In this document: one piece after another, positions 1 to 6,909 of the stretch | Layout of the letters: the number at the start of each line of letters is the position of its first letter | Numbering within the stretch: the stretch's first letter is position 1 | Source: Hyphomicrobiales bacterium | GTDB lineage: Bacteria; Pseudomonadota; Alphaproteobacteria; Rhizobiales; Xanthobacteraceae | Length of the DNA stretch: 9,384 nt | Reading direction: 5' to 3' | Assembly (NCBI GenBank): GCA_021730825.1 | Contig: JAKFYO010000069.1 | Location: forward strand, 1-9,384 | Position numbers and translations under genes: made by a program | Notes under the pieces: generated by a model | Databases searched by the model: none | What the model was told of the DNA's origin: nothing | Seen by the model: the letters and a program-made list of their open reading frames with translations, nothing else

Positions 1-1490
1 GCCTGCGGCAGCGATCCGTCGATCAATCCGTCACTCCCAAGCGGCAAAGACCGGACGACTCGTCCGAGCGGGTCGACGATCGCGGAGATGCCGTTGTTGG
101 CGACCCGCACCAGCGGCAGCCCTTCTTCGATTGCGCGAAGACGCGCCTGCGCGAAATGCTGGTATGGGCCGGGCGTGATGCCGAACCACGCATCGTTCGT
201 GAGATTTAAAATCCAGCGCGGCCGCGGGCCTTCCGGCAAAACATAGCCGGGATAGATCGCCTCATAACAAATGAGCGGTGCCGCCGGCGGCAGACCGGGA
301 ATAGTCAACGCGCGTCTGCGCGTGCCCGCGGTGAAGCCGCCCCGGATCCGCGTGAGCTGCTGCAAGCCGATACTCTCGAGCAACGATTGAAACGGCAAAA
401 ACTCTCCGAACGGCACGAGATAAAGTTTGTCGTAGGTCGCGATGATCGAGCCGTCGTCGCGCAGCACGCGGATCGAGTTGAAAACGCGCGCGTCGTTGCT
501 GCCCTTGAGCGGCGCATCGAGACGGATCGCCCCCGTGATCAGCGATACGCCCGGCGGCAAAAGCTCGCCGATCTGCGCGAGCGCCTGCGGTTCGCGATCG
601 AGAAAAAACGGAAACGCCGACTCCGGCCAGATCAGATGCGTAATGTCTTTGACGCCCTGCCGGTCCGGGGCCGTCGCCTGATCGGAGAGCGAGAGATAGC
701 GCCGCATCACGGCCGGCCGCTGCTCCGGCTGCCATTTCAGGTTCTGCGAGATATTCGGCTGCATCAGGCGGAGCCGCACGCCTTCGACATTTGCGATTTC
801 ATTGTTGGCGAGACGATGCCAGCCGTAAGTGCCGAGCAGAAAGAGTGCGAGCGCGGAGAGTATGAGCGGCAGCCAAGGATGCGCGGTGCGGTCGCGCGCG
901 TCCGTGATCGTTGCGGGAGATGCAAAGATCGCGAGTGCAAGCAATGTCAGCCCCCACAGTCCAACCAGCGACGCGCCTTGCGCGAGTTGCGGCAGGCTTG
1001 TCAGCGCATAACCGAAACTATTCCAGGGAAAGCCGGTGAGGATCGTGCCGCGCAGCCATTCGGAAATTCCAAGTCCGGCGGCAAAAGCGAGAATGCGAAC
1101 GGGACCGGTGGTCCACATTGCGCGGGCAAGCATCGCGCCGAAGCCGGTGAAGAAGGCGAGGCCTGCGGGAATGCCGAGCACGGCAAATGGCAAAAGCCAA
1201 GCGAATTTGTCGGCCTCGACAAAGAGCGCCATCCCGATCCAGTAAAGCCCGGCGACGAAGTAACCGAAGCCGAACCACCAGCCGGTCGCGAAAGCAGCAA
1301 GCAATCCGCGCTTTCCGGCGCCGGCGCCGTCGAGCAGCCAGATAAAGACTGGAAATGTAATCGCGAGAACGGGCCACAGATCGAACGGCGCCATGGCAAG
1401 CGCTGAAAGCGCTCCCGAAACGAACGCGATGCCACGCCGCTTCCAGCCCCAGGACAGCACTACGCGATTCGCAAGATCGGCAAGCGTCAT
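1..1490 (-). CDS. lnt: Apolipoprotein N-acyltransferase, C-terminus cut by window edge
   Basis: The product is an inner-membrane enzyme that moves an acyl chain from a phospholipid to the N-terminal cysteine of apolipoproteins, the last step of lipoprotein maturation. I translated an open frame from the ATG at 1488-1490 to the window edge: 496 codons without a stop. The first ~230 residues are rich in hydrophobic segments (e.g. GLLAAFATGWWFGFGYFVAGL). They are followed by a nitrilase-type domain with all three catalytic residues of the family in context: Glu290 in WPESAFPFF, Lys355 in YDKLYLVPFGEFLP and Cys408 in ICYEAIYP. Their spacing is close to that of E. coli Glu267/Lys335/Cys387. Family members are usually 510-550 residues, so roughly 20-50 residues lie outside the window. 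The start lies 9 bases after the stop of the CorC-type gene with only a weak GGCGGA ribosome site, so it is probably translated by reinitiation as the last visible gene of the run. Confidence 0.96.
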   Translation of the reverse strand, partial: MTLADLANRVVLSWGWKRRGIAFVSGALSALAMAPFDLWPVLAITFPVFIWLLDGAGAGKRGLLAAFATGWWFGFGYFVAGLYWIGMALFVEADKFAWLLPFAVLGIPAGLAFFTGFGAMLARAMWTTGPVRILAFAAGLGISEWLRGTILTGFPWNSFGYALTSLPQLAQGASLVGLWGLTLLALAIFASPATITDARDRTAHPWLPLILSALALFLLGTYGWHRLANNEIANVEGVRLRLMQPNISQNLKWQPEQRPAVMRRYLSLSDQATAPDRQGVKDITHLIWPESAFPFFLDREPQALAQIGELLPPGVSLITGAIRLDAPLKGSNDARVFNSIRVLRDDGSIIATYDKLYLVPFGEFLPFQSLLESIGLQQLTRIRGGFTAGTRRRALTIPGLPPAAPLICYEAIYPGYVLPEGPRPRWILNLTNDAWFGITPGPYQHFAQARLRAIEEGLPLVRVANNGISAIVDPLGRVVRSLPLGSDGLIDGSLPQ

Positions 1491-1499
1491 GTCCGCCGG

Positions 1500-2570
1500 T
1501 TACCCGCTGGCGTTGCGGTTGTCCATGTTCTGCGGCGTATTCGTTTCCGGCTCGGCGGACTGAACCACGGAAGATTCGGCAGGAGCCTTGGGTTTGCGTT
1601 TGCGTTCGCGCTTCGGCGGTTCCGGCGGACGGCGGAAGATGCGCACGCGCTTCACGCGGCGCGGATCTGCGTCGATGATCTCGAAGTCGAAATCGCCCGG
1701 CCCGCGCAGGATTTCATTCCGGATCGGCACCCGCGACGCAAGCGTGACCAGAAGCCCGCCGAGCGTATCGACCTCGTCGGCGGAAGTGCCGACATCGAAG
1801 CCGTCGCCGATGGCTTCCATCGCTTCGGTCAATGATGCGCGCGCATCGGCAAGGAAACTGCCGTCGCCGAGTGCCACGATCCGGCTTTCCTGATCGTCGT
1901 GTTCGTCTTCGATATCGCCGACGATTTCCTCTACAATGTCTTCGATCGAGACGAGGCCGTCGGTGCCGCCGTATTCGTCGATGACGAGCGCCAGATGAAT
2001 TCGCGTTGCCTGCATCTTCACGAGGAGATCGACCGCGGGCATCGACGGCGGCACATAAAGAATGCGGCGTGTGATTTTAGTCTCGGACAACGGTTGCGCG
2101 AGATCGATCGACTTCGGGTCGAACTTTCGCCGCGGGCGCTTGCCCTTCTGTGACGCGGCCGCTTGCGCCGTCAGATACGAAACAAGATCGCGTATGTGCA
2201 CCATGCCGATCGGCTCATCCAGCGTCTCGCCATAGACGACGAGGCGCGAGTGACCGGCCTTGGCGAAAGTCGAGAGCAGCTGGCCGATCGGAATATCTTT
2301 CTTTACCGCGATCATCTCCGCGCGCGCGACCATCACGTCGGCCACGCGCCGTTCTCTGAGACCGAGCACGTTCTGCAACATGGTCTGCTCGGCGGGCGTG
2401 AACTCGGAACCGGCTTGCGTCTTCGGGTCGGGCGTTTCGGCCAGAACCTCGGCAAGATCGGTGCGGATCGACTTCTTGCGCGAGAGCCCGAACTTCGCGA
2501 GCACGCGCTCGCTCCATGACGGCTTGTCGCCGTTCTCTGGGCCGTTACTTCTGTCGCCGTTGTCGCTCAT
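1500..2570 (-). CDS. corC: CorC/HlyC-family protein with paired CBS domains, no membrane domain
   Basis: This 356-residue protein has two CBS domains (about residues 75-135 and 165-222) and a C-terminal CorC_HlyC (transporter-associated) domain (about 235-315). The signature HLALVIDEYGGTDGLVSIED lies at 192-211, followed by an acidic EEIVGDIEDEHD stretch. Both tails are polar; the C-terminal one (after ~315) is basic then Ala/Ser-rich and looks disordered. There is no DUF21 membrane domain, so it is the soluble form often labelled 'hemolysin' or magnesium/cobalt efflux protein CorC. CBS pairs in this family are thought to bind adenosine nucleotides. Real haemolysis is doubtful and the exact role (Mg2+/Co2+ homeostasis or envelope function) is not settled. 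The ATG overlaps the ybeY stop by 4 bases (ATGA), so translation is probably coupled. The neighbours phoH-ybeY and lnt match the E. coli ybeZ-ybeY-corC-lnt order, which supports the name. Confidence 0.93.
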   Translation of the reverse strand: MSDNGDRSNGPENGDKPSWSERVLAKFGLSRKKSIRTDLAEVLAETPDPKTQAGSEFTPAEQTMLQNVLGLRERRVADVMVARAEMIAVKKDIPIGQLLSTFAKAGHSRLVVYGETLDEPIGMVHIRDLVSYLTAQAAASQKGKRPRRKFDPKSIDLAQPLSETKITRRILYVPPSMPAVDLLVKMQATRIHLALVIDEYGGTDGLVSIEDIVEEIVGDIEDEHDDQESRIVALGDGSFLADARASLTEAMEAIGDGFDVGTSADEVDTLGGLLVTLASRVPIRNEILRGPGDFDFEIIDADPRRVKRVRIFRRPPEPPKRERKRKPKAPAESSVVQSAEPETNTPQNMDNRNASG

Positions 2571-3058
2571 GCCGGGTTCGCGGCGTTGCCACGCTCCGCA
2601 TAAGGGTCGGGAATGCCGAGCTTCGCCAAAATCTGGCGCTCACGCGATTCCATCGTCTCGGCTTCGTCCTCGTCTTCGTGATCGTAGCCGAGCAAATGCA
2701 GCACGCCGTGCACCACGAGATGCGACAGGTGGTTTGCAAAGGGCTTGGCTTCTTCGGCCGCCTCGCGCTCGATCGTCTCAAAAGCAAGCACGACATCGCC
2801 GAGAAAACGCGTAGCCCCCGCAGGCGTCTTCATGCGCGCAGGCGGAAAGGAAAGCACGTTGGTCGGCTTGTCCATGCCGCGGTGATGCTTGTTCAATTCG
2901 CGGATGTGCTCGTCGTCCGAAAGCACGACGGAAATCTCCGAAGGCGGCGCCTCGTTGTCCAGCATCGCGGCTTCCGCGGCTCGCCTGACGCAATCTTCGA
3001 AGTCCGGAATTTTCGCCCAGCCTTCCGACTCTGCCGATATATCGATCGCGAAACTCAA
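2567..3058 (-). CDS. ybeY: Endoribonuclease/rRNA maturation factor YbeY
   Basis: This is a 163-residue zinc-dependent RNase of the UPF0054 family that acts in 16S rRNA 3'-end maturation and ribosome quality control. The family's metal site His-X3-His-X5-His is complete: His117, His121 and His127 in HLVVHGVLHLLGYDHEDE. A second family motif, LNKHHRGMDKPTNVLSFP (about 55-72), is also present. The likely start is TTG at 3056-3058, overlapping the phoH stop as TTGA. The only other upstream-facing candidate, Met32, would remove the first part of the fold. An AAGGG about 9 bases before the TTG lies inside the lysine-rich 3' end of phoH and can serve as ribosome site. Adjacency to phoH is widely conserved, and the PhoH-like YbeZ works with YbeY in RNA processing. 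The stop overlaps the ATG of the CorC-type gene. Confidence 0.95.
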   Translation of the reverse strand: MSFAIDISAESEGWAKIPDFEDCVRRAAEAAMLDNEAPPSEISVVLSDDEHIRELNKHHRGMDKPTNVLSFPPARMKTPAGATRFLGDVVLAFETIEREAAEEAKPFANHLSHLVVHGVLHLLGYDHEDEDEAETMESRERQILAKLGIPDPYAERGNAANPA

Positions 3059-4110
3059 GTGTTCTTGCCCTTTTTCTTCTTCTCGTCGGCGCTGTCGTAA
3101 GCCGCGACGATGCGGCCGACGAGTTCGTGACGCACGACATCCGCGCCGGTGAATTGTATCTGCGCGATTTCCTCGACACCGCTCAGCAACGCAGTCGCTT
3201 CCACGAGCCCGGAGCTTTGTCCGGACGGCAGGTCGATCTGCGAAGGATCTCCCGTCACGATCATGCGCGAGTGTTCGCCGAGGCGGGTCAGGAACATCTT
3301 CATCTGCATCGGCGTGGTGTTCTGCGCTTCGTCCAGAATGATCGCGGCATTGGCGAGCGTGCGGCCGCGCATGAAGGCGAGCGGCGCGATTTCGATCTCG
3401 CCGGATTGAAGCGCGCGCTCGACCAGCGCGCGATCCATAAGATCATAAAGTGCGTCGTACATCGGACGCAGATAGGGATCGACCTTCTCGCGCATGTCTC
3501 CCGGCAGAAATCCGAGCCGTTCGCCGGCTTCGACCGCGGGACGCGACAGCACGATGCGGTCCACCTCGCGCCGCTCGTAAAGCGAAACCGCGTGCGCGAC
3601 TGCGAGCCAGGTCTTGCCGGTGCCGGCAGGCCCGATGCCGAACACGAGCGTGTTGCGCTTCATGGCGCGGATGTAAGCGTCCTGCATTTGCGTGCGGGCA
3701 CGCACCGCGCGTTTTCTGAGACGAATGTCGCCGAACCCGGATTTGTCGCCGCCATTGCCCGGTTCGTTATCGAAGAACGAAGTCTGCGTTTGCGCCGCGC
3801 GGAGCGCGCCTTCGACGTCGCCCGCGCTCACGTCGCGGCCTGCACGCAGTTCGTCATAAAGACCTTCGAGGGTCTTGCGCGCTTTTTCACAGGCATCGCG
3901 TGGACCGTCGATTGCGACATGATTGCCGCGCTGGTCGATGGTGACGCCGAGGCGCCGCTCGATGAGCGCAAGGTTTTCGCCGTAACGCCCGAACAGGACG
4001 CTCGCCAGGCGATTGTCGTCGAACGTGACCATCAAGCCGTCCGCGCTTTCGCGGCCGCGTTCCCACGGCGCTTTCTTGCCGGCTTCGGGACCAGGACTAG
4101 GCAAACGCAT
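3055..4110 (-). CDS. phoH: PhoH-family ATPase (YbeZ type)
   Basis: This 351-residue P-loop ATPase has an N-terminal KH-like/RNA-binding segment (about 28-90) and a C-terminal helicase-like ATPase core (about 135-335). Walker A is GPAGTGKT at 160-167, and Walker B is AIILDEAQN around 256-264 with Asp260/Glu261. A sensor-like [11 protein letters not shown] follows at about 285-295. The C-terminus is a charged tail ([10 protein letters not shown]). The family (YbeZ in E. coli) associates with YbeY in RNA handling; the old label 'phosphate starvation-inducible' comes from E. coli PhoH and is not evidence of that regulation here. The ATG at 4108-4110 lies inside the end of miaB (14-base overlap) and is preceded at once by GGAGGTGA, only 3 bases between GGAGG and ATG. 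TTG at codon 3 would have more usual spacing (9 bases), and Met27 at 4032 is a shorter alternative just before the conserved VTFDDNRLA stretch. Confidence 0.95.
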   Translation of the reverse strand: MRLPSPGPEAGKKAPWERGRESADGLMVTFDDNRLASVLFGRYGENLALIERRLGVTIDQRGNHVAIDGPRDACEKARKTLEGLYDELRAGRDVSAGDVEGALRAAQTQTSFFDNEPGNGGDKSGFGDIRLRKRAVRARTQMQDAYIRAMKRNTLVFGIGPAGTGKTWLAVAHAVSLYERREVDRIVLSRPAVEAGERLGFLPGDMREKVDPYLRPMYDALYDLMDRALVERALQSGEIEIAPLAFMRGRTLANAAIILDEAQNTTPMQMKMFLTRLGEHSRMIVTGDPSQIDLPSGQSSGLVEATALLSGVEEIAQIQFTGADVVRHELVGRIVAAYDSADEKKKKGKNT

Positions 4111-5500
4111 TCACCTCCGGGAGGGTGTTTTTCAATGGCGAAACCGGCGCATTCGAGACGATCTCGCCGATCAAACTATAGGTGCGCAGTTCGTTGACCT
4201 TCACCCTCGCAACCGAGCCGATGATCGAGGCTGGTGCCATGACGGGAACGGGCTGAAGATAAGGCGAGCGGCCGACGATCTGGCCTTCGTGACGGCCGGG
4301 CTTTTCGAACAGCACATCGAGCTCGCGGCCGACGCAGCTCATGTTGAACGCGTGTTGCTGCGCTTCGATCAGTTCTTGCAGGCGATAGAGCCGCTTGGTT
4401 TTCACGTCTTCGGGAACCTGCGCGCTGATGTCCGAGGCCGGCGTGCCGGGGCGCGGGCTGTATTTGAACGTGTAGCACTGCGCGAAACGGACTTCGCGGG
4501 CGAGTGCCAACGTGTCTTCGAAGTCCCGATCGGTTTCGCCGGGGAAACCAACGATGAAATCCGAAGAAAATGCAATGTCCGGTCGCGCTTTACGCACGCG
4601 CTCGATGATCTTCAGATATTCCGCACGCGTATGCTTGCGGTTCATTTCATCGAGAATGCGGTCGGAGCCCGATTGCACCGGCAGATGCAGAAACGGCATC
4701 AGCTTCTCGATGTCGCGATGCGCCTCGATCAGTTCGTCATCCATGTCGCGCGGATGGCTGGTCATGTAGCGGATGCGAAGCAGTTCGGGAATTTCCGAAA
4801 GACGCCCAATCAGCTTCGGCAATGTCCAGTTGCGCCCGTCCGTGCCGCGGCCGTGATAGGCATTCACGTTCTGCCCGAGCAGCGTCACTTCGCGCACGCC
4901 CTGCGCGACCAGCGTTTCCGTCTCGCTGATAATGCGTTCGGCCGAGCGCGAGACTTCATTCCCGCGCGTATAGGGCACGACGCAGAAGGTGCAGAACTTG
5001 TCGCAACCTTCCTGCACGGTGACGAAGGCGGAGATGCCGCGCGCGCGGGTCACTTCCGGTTTCGGTTTCGCCAGTTGTTCGAATTTGTCTTCGACCGCGA
5101 ATTCGGTATCGACCACCGCTTCGCCGGTGTTGGCGCGTGCGACGAGTTCGGAAATGCGATGAATGTTCTGCGGCCCGACCACGAGACGCACCGCCGCCTC
5201 GCGGCGCATGATTTCCTTGCCTTCGGCCTGTGCGACGCAGCCCGCGACCGCGATCATCTGCGGACGGCCCTGCTTTTCGGCGTCCTCGCCCATTTCCCGC
5301 AGGCGGCCGAGTTCCGAATAGACCTTTTCCACCGCCTTTTCGCGGATGTGGCACGTATTGAGAATAATGAGGTCTGCCTGCGCGGGATCTTGAGTCTCCG
5401 CGTAACCGTCGCGCGCCAACGTGTCCGCCATACGACGCGCGTCGTAGACGTTCATCTGGCAGCCGAACGACTTGATATGAACCTTGCGAGCGTTGCTCAT
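4097..5500 (-). CDS. miaB: tRNA-2-methylthio-N6-dimethylallyladenosine synthase MiaB
   Basis: This radical-SAM methylthiotransferase adds the 2-methylthio group to i6A37 of tRNAs that read codons starting with U. With the ATG at 5498-5500 it has 467 residues and starts [20 protein letters not shown]. The N-terminal MTTase domain carries the three ligands of the auxiliary [4Fe-4S] cluster: Cys14, Cys50 and Cys88. The radical-SAM motif Cys-X3-Cys-X2-Cys is Cys166, Cys170 and Cys173 in [21 protein letters not shown]-terminal TRAM RNA-binding domain follows at about 385-450. An in-frame TTG at 5555-5557 would add 19 residues ([19 protein letters not shown]) and has a GGTGA 6 bases upstream. I prefer the ATG because the family usually begins just before the [12 protein letters not shown] strand, but the region before the ATG has no good ribosome site. 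That ATG overlaps (ATGA) the end of a 27-codon frame. Next gene phoH starts inside its 3' end. Confidence 0.96.
   Translation of the reverse strand: MSNARKVHIKSFGCQMNVYDARRMADTLARDGYAETQDPAQADLIILNTCHIREKAVEKVYSELGRLREMGEDAEKQGRPQMIAVAGCVAQAEGKEIMRREAAVRLVVGPQNIHRISELVARANTGEAVVDTEFAVEDKFEQLAKPKPEVTRARGISAFVTVQEGCDKFCTFCVVPYTRGNEVSRSAERIISETETLVAQGVREVTLLGQNVNAYHGRGTDGRNWTLPKLIGRLSEIPELLRIRYMTSHPRDMDDELIEAHRDIEKLMPFLHLPVQSGSDRILDEMNRKHTRAEYLKIIERVRKARPDIAFSSDFIVGFPGETDRDFEDTLALAREVRFAQCYTFKYSPRPGTPASDISAQVPEDVKTKRLYRLQELIEAQQHAFNMSCVGRELDVLFEKPGRHEGQIVGRSPYLQPVPVMAPASIIGSVARVKVNELRTYSLIGEIVSNAPVSPLKNTLPEVNAFA
4111..4127 (-). promoter_or_regulatory. phoH ribosome site within a small hairpin
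   Basis: The 8-base GGAGGTGA (4111-4118) is a near-perfect match to the 16S anti-Shine-Dalgarno and directly precedes the phoH ATG. It can pair with the CACCCTC just upstream (4121-4127): CACC with GGTG, a bulged C, then TC with GA around a three-base loop. The whole element is within the last codons of miaB, so ribosomes finishing miaB would open it, as expected for translational coupling. Confidence 0.5.
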
Positions 5501-5580
5501 CGCGCCGGGGGCACCGAAACCGGAACGCGTAGCCACCCGCCAAAGTTGCGGGGGCAAGGCAGTTCACCCTGTATTGGCAT
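5497..5580 (-). CDS. Possible 27-codon leader ORF before miaB
   Basis: A short frame runs ATG at 5578-5580 to TGA at 5497-5499, overlapping the miaB ATG as ATGA. Its product would be [20 protein letters not shown] followed by VSVPPAR. It starts 11 bases after the plsC stop and fills the only sizeable gap in the plsC-to-lnt run. A hairpin (5532-5555) lies within it. I recognise no family and see no strong ribosome site before it (only a distant AGGCG at the plsC end). It could be a leader peptide that brings ribosomes to miaB, whose own ATG lacks a clear Shine-Dalgarno. It could equally be chance: short frames of this length are common. Confidence 0.25.
   Translation of the reverse strand: MPIQGELPCPRNFGGWLRVPVSVPPAR
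5532..5555 (-). promoter_or_regulatory. Hairpin in the plsC-miaB gap
   Basis: On the minus strand GCCCCCGC, a 7-base loop (AACTTTG) and GCGGGTGGC form a stem of 8 pairs with one bulged T. No T run follows, so it is not an intrinsic terminator by itself. It lies inside the 27-codon frame upstream of miaB and covers the in-frame TTG (5555-5557) only at its edge. It may affect translation or RNA stability at this gene boundary; that is inference. Confidence 0.4.
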
Positions 5581-5591
5581 GTCGGAAAGTC

Positions 5592-6410
5592 TTAGCGCCT
5601 TTCCCCGGCCAAGCAAACGGATTCCGTAAGCAGTTCCGGACGGCCCGCCAGAGATAGTGAATTCAGCCTCCGGACCGCCGATTCTACGTTACGGGACAAG
5701 GTCTTGCGGTCGTCCTCGTGGGCCACTTCCATGACCTTTCCGAAGGCCAAGGTGACGTCGATTGCCCCCGACTTCAGCACCCGCAGCAGGTGCGGGACCA
5801 GGTCCATGTCGCCATACCAGGCCGCGATTTCGCGATTCTGCCGGCCCATCGGGATGCCGTGGAATTTGCGGTAGGCGATCGAAACCGGCTGCACGAAACC
5901 GCGGCCGTTCTCTTCCATCGCGTCACGAAGTCCGCCGAGCAGCGCCGAACGGAATTGCAGCACGCGGTTGCCGTCGCTCGAAGTGCCTTCGCCGAAGAGC
6001 ACGACCGGATCGCCGCCCGAGAGCATCTTTGCGATGGACTGGTTCACCTGTCCGGTGCCGTGACGCCGGTTGCGGTCCACGAAGATCGAGCGCTGCATCC
6101 GCGCAAACGTGCCGAACAGCGGCCAGTTCGCGATTTCCGCTTTCGCGATGAAGACGAGCGGCCCGGTCGAGCCGAGCACGATGATGTCGAGCCAGGACAC
6201 ATGATTGGAAACGAAAAGCAGTGGCCGCTCCCGGCCGGACGGCGCACCGACAACTTCAACCTTGATGTTGAGAATTTTCAAAACAGTGCGGTGAAACCAC
6301 ACAGGCAGCGAACGCAGGAGCGGCAGCTTCAGTTTCAGCGCAAGCCACTGCGCCGGCACCGTGACCATCAGCATCAGCACGAACAGCGTGGTCCGGTACG
6401 CGAAGCCCAT
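5592..6410 (-). CDS. plsC: 1-acyl-sn-glycerol-3-phosphate acyltransferase (PlsC family)
   Basis: This 272-residue membrane-bound acyltransferase acylates lysophosphatidic acid to phosphatidic acid, the precursor of membrane phospholipids. An N-terminal hydrophobic segment (about 4-25) likely anchors it to the inner membrane. The acyltransferase motifs come in family order: NHVSWLD with His70 and Asp75 (His-X4-Asp catalytic pair), FVDR at 110-113, and FGEGTSSDG with Glu141-Gly142-Thr143 in place of the more usual PEGTRS. VQPVSIAY at about 173-180 serves as the last motif. Length is within the usual 220-280. Some rhizobial paralogues of this family act on ornithine lipid (OlsA) or other lyso-lipids, so substrate is not certain. 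The ATG at 6408-6410 is 6 bases after the regulator's stop with no strong ribosome site, which suggests co-translation with the regulator gene. Confidence 0.92.
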   Translation of the reverse strand: MGFAYRTTLFVLMLMVTVPAQWLALKLKLPLLRSLPVWFHRTVLKILNIKVEVVGAPSGRERPLLFVSNHVSWLDIIVLGSTGPLVFIAKAEIANWPLFGTFARMQRSIFVDRNRRHGTGQVNQSIAKMLSGGDPVVLFGEGTSSDGNRVLQFRSALLGGLRDAMEENGRGFVQPVSIAYRKFHGIPMGRQNREIAAWYGDMDLVPHLLRVLKSGAIDVTLAFGKVMEVAHEDDRKTLSRNVESAVRRLNSLSLAGRPELLTESVCLAGERR

Positions 6411-6416
6411 GGCGGA

Positions 6417-6848
6417 TCAGGATTTGCCTTTGAGGCGCACCGCGTAAAGCTCGAGCCGGTGGCCGACCAGCTTGAAACCGTGGCGGCGCGCAATCTCTTC
6501 TTGCAGGCGCTCGATTTCCTCGGAATGAAATTCGATCACGGCGCCGCTGTTCACGTCGATCAGATGGTCGTGGTGCTCGTCCGGCACCTGCTCGTAGCGC
6601 GAGCGGCCTTCGCGGAAATCGTGCCGCTCGATGATGCCGGCATCCTCGAATAGTTTCACGGTGCGATAGACGGTGGAGATGGAAATCTTGTCGTCGATCG
6701 CAACCGCGCGGCGATACAGTTCCTCGACGTCGGGGTGGTCCTGCGAGGAACCGAGCACGCGTGCGATCACGCGGCGCTGCTCGGTCATGCGCATGCCCTT
6801 GGCAGCGCAGGCCTGTTCGATCGCGGAAAGTTCCTTTTCGGCTGGCAA
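6417..6848 (-). CDS. mur: Fur-family metal-responsive regulator, alphaproteobacterial Mur/Fur type
   Basis: This 143-residue DNA-binding repressor of the Fur superfamily has a winged helix with the recognition segment ISISTVYRTVKLFEDAG at 55-71. A dimerisation/metal domain follows, with EHHDHLIDVNSGAVIEF at 91-107. Metal-ligand candidates are His38, Glu86, His92, His93, Asp94, His95, Glu106, His123 and His130. Positions equivalent to E. coli Fur Cys93/Cys96 are Asp98 and Ser101, and the only cysteine is Cys14, so the structural Cys4 zinc site is absent. That fits the rhizobial Mur/Fur group, many of which respond to manganese rather than iron; the metal cannot be read from sequence. The start is TTG (6846-6848) with GAGG 7 bases upstream. 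Met19 would cut into the first helix before MRMTEQRRVI. It has its own likely promoter, and plsC follows after 6 bases. Confidence 0.92.
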   Translation of the reverse strand: MPAEKELSAIEQACAAKGMRMTEQRRVIARVLGSSQDHPDVEELYRRAVAIDDKISISTVYRTVKLFEDAGIIERHDFREGRSRYEQVPDEHHDHLIDVNSGAVIEFHSEEIERLQEEIARRHGFKLVGHRLELYAVRLKGKS

Positions 6849-6855
6849 TTCGGTG

Positions 6856-6859
6856 CCTC
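6856..6859 (-). promoter_or_regulatory. Ribosome site supporting the TTG start of mur
   Basis: GAGG on the minus strand, 7 bases before the TTG at 6846-6848. An ATG nearby (6861-6863) is followed immediately by TGA and cannot be used, so this site decides in favour of TTG. Confidence 0.55.
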
Positions 6860-6873
6860 ACATTACGGCGCGG

Positions 6874-6902
6874 ATTCTAGGGGCCGCGTGTTCCGGCGTC
6901 CA
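6874..6902 (-). promoter_or_regulatory. Likely sigma-70-type promoter of the Mur/Fur-plsC run
   Basis: On the minus strand TGGACG (6897-6902; 4 of 6 to TTGACA), a 17-base spacer and TAGAAT (6874-6879; 5 of 6 to TATAAT) lie between the rimI stop and the regulator start. Transcription would begin near 6867, giving a leader of about 20 bases that contains the GAGG ribosome site. The position and spacer make it the best promoter candidate in the window. I see no clear palindromic Fur/Mur operator over it. Confidence 0.6.
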
Positions 6903-6909
6903 CCGGCAC

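Noticed and set aside
387..1406. 339-codon plus-strand frame opposite lnt
   Set aside because: Lies antisense to lnt, which carries all three catalytic residues; the product is low-complexity, highly charged and unlike any family I know.
1500..2570. Reading the CorC-type gene as a true haemolysin/virulence factor
   Set aside because: The 'hemolysin' name is a historical family label; the protein is a CBS-pair/CorC_HlyC housekeeping type with no toxin features.
3127..4197. 356-codon plus-strand frame opposite phoH
   Set aside because: Antisense shadow of phoH; Arg/His/Ala-rich without motifs, explained by codon bias.
4013..5629. 538-codon open frame on the plus strand opposite miaB
   Set aside because: It is exactly antisense to a well-supported miaB/phoH start region, its composition (rich in His, Arg, Phe, Ala) is typical of the complement of GC-rich codons, and it shows no recognisable domain.
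5718..6653. 311-codon plus-strand frame opposite plsC and the regulator
   Set aside because: Spans two real minus-strand genes and has shadow-like composition.
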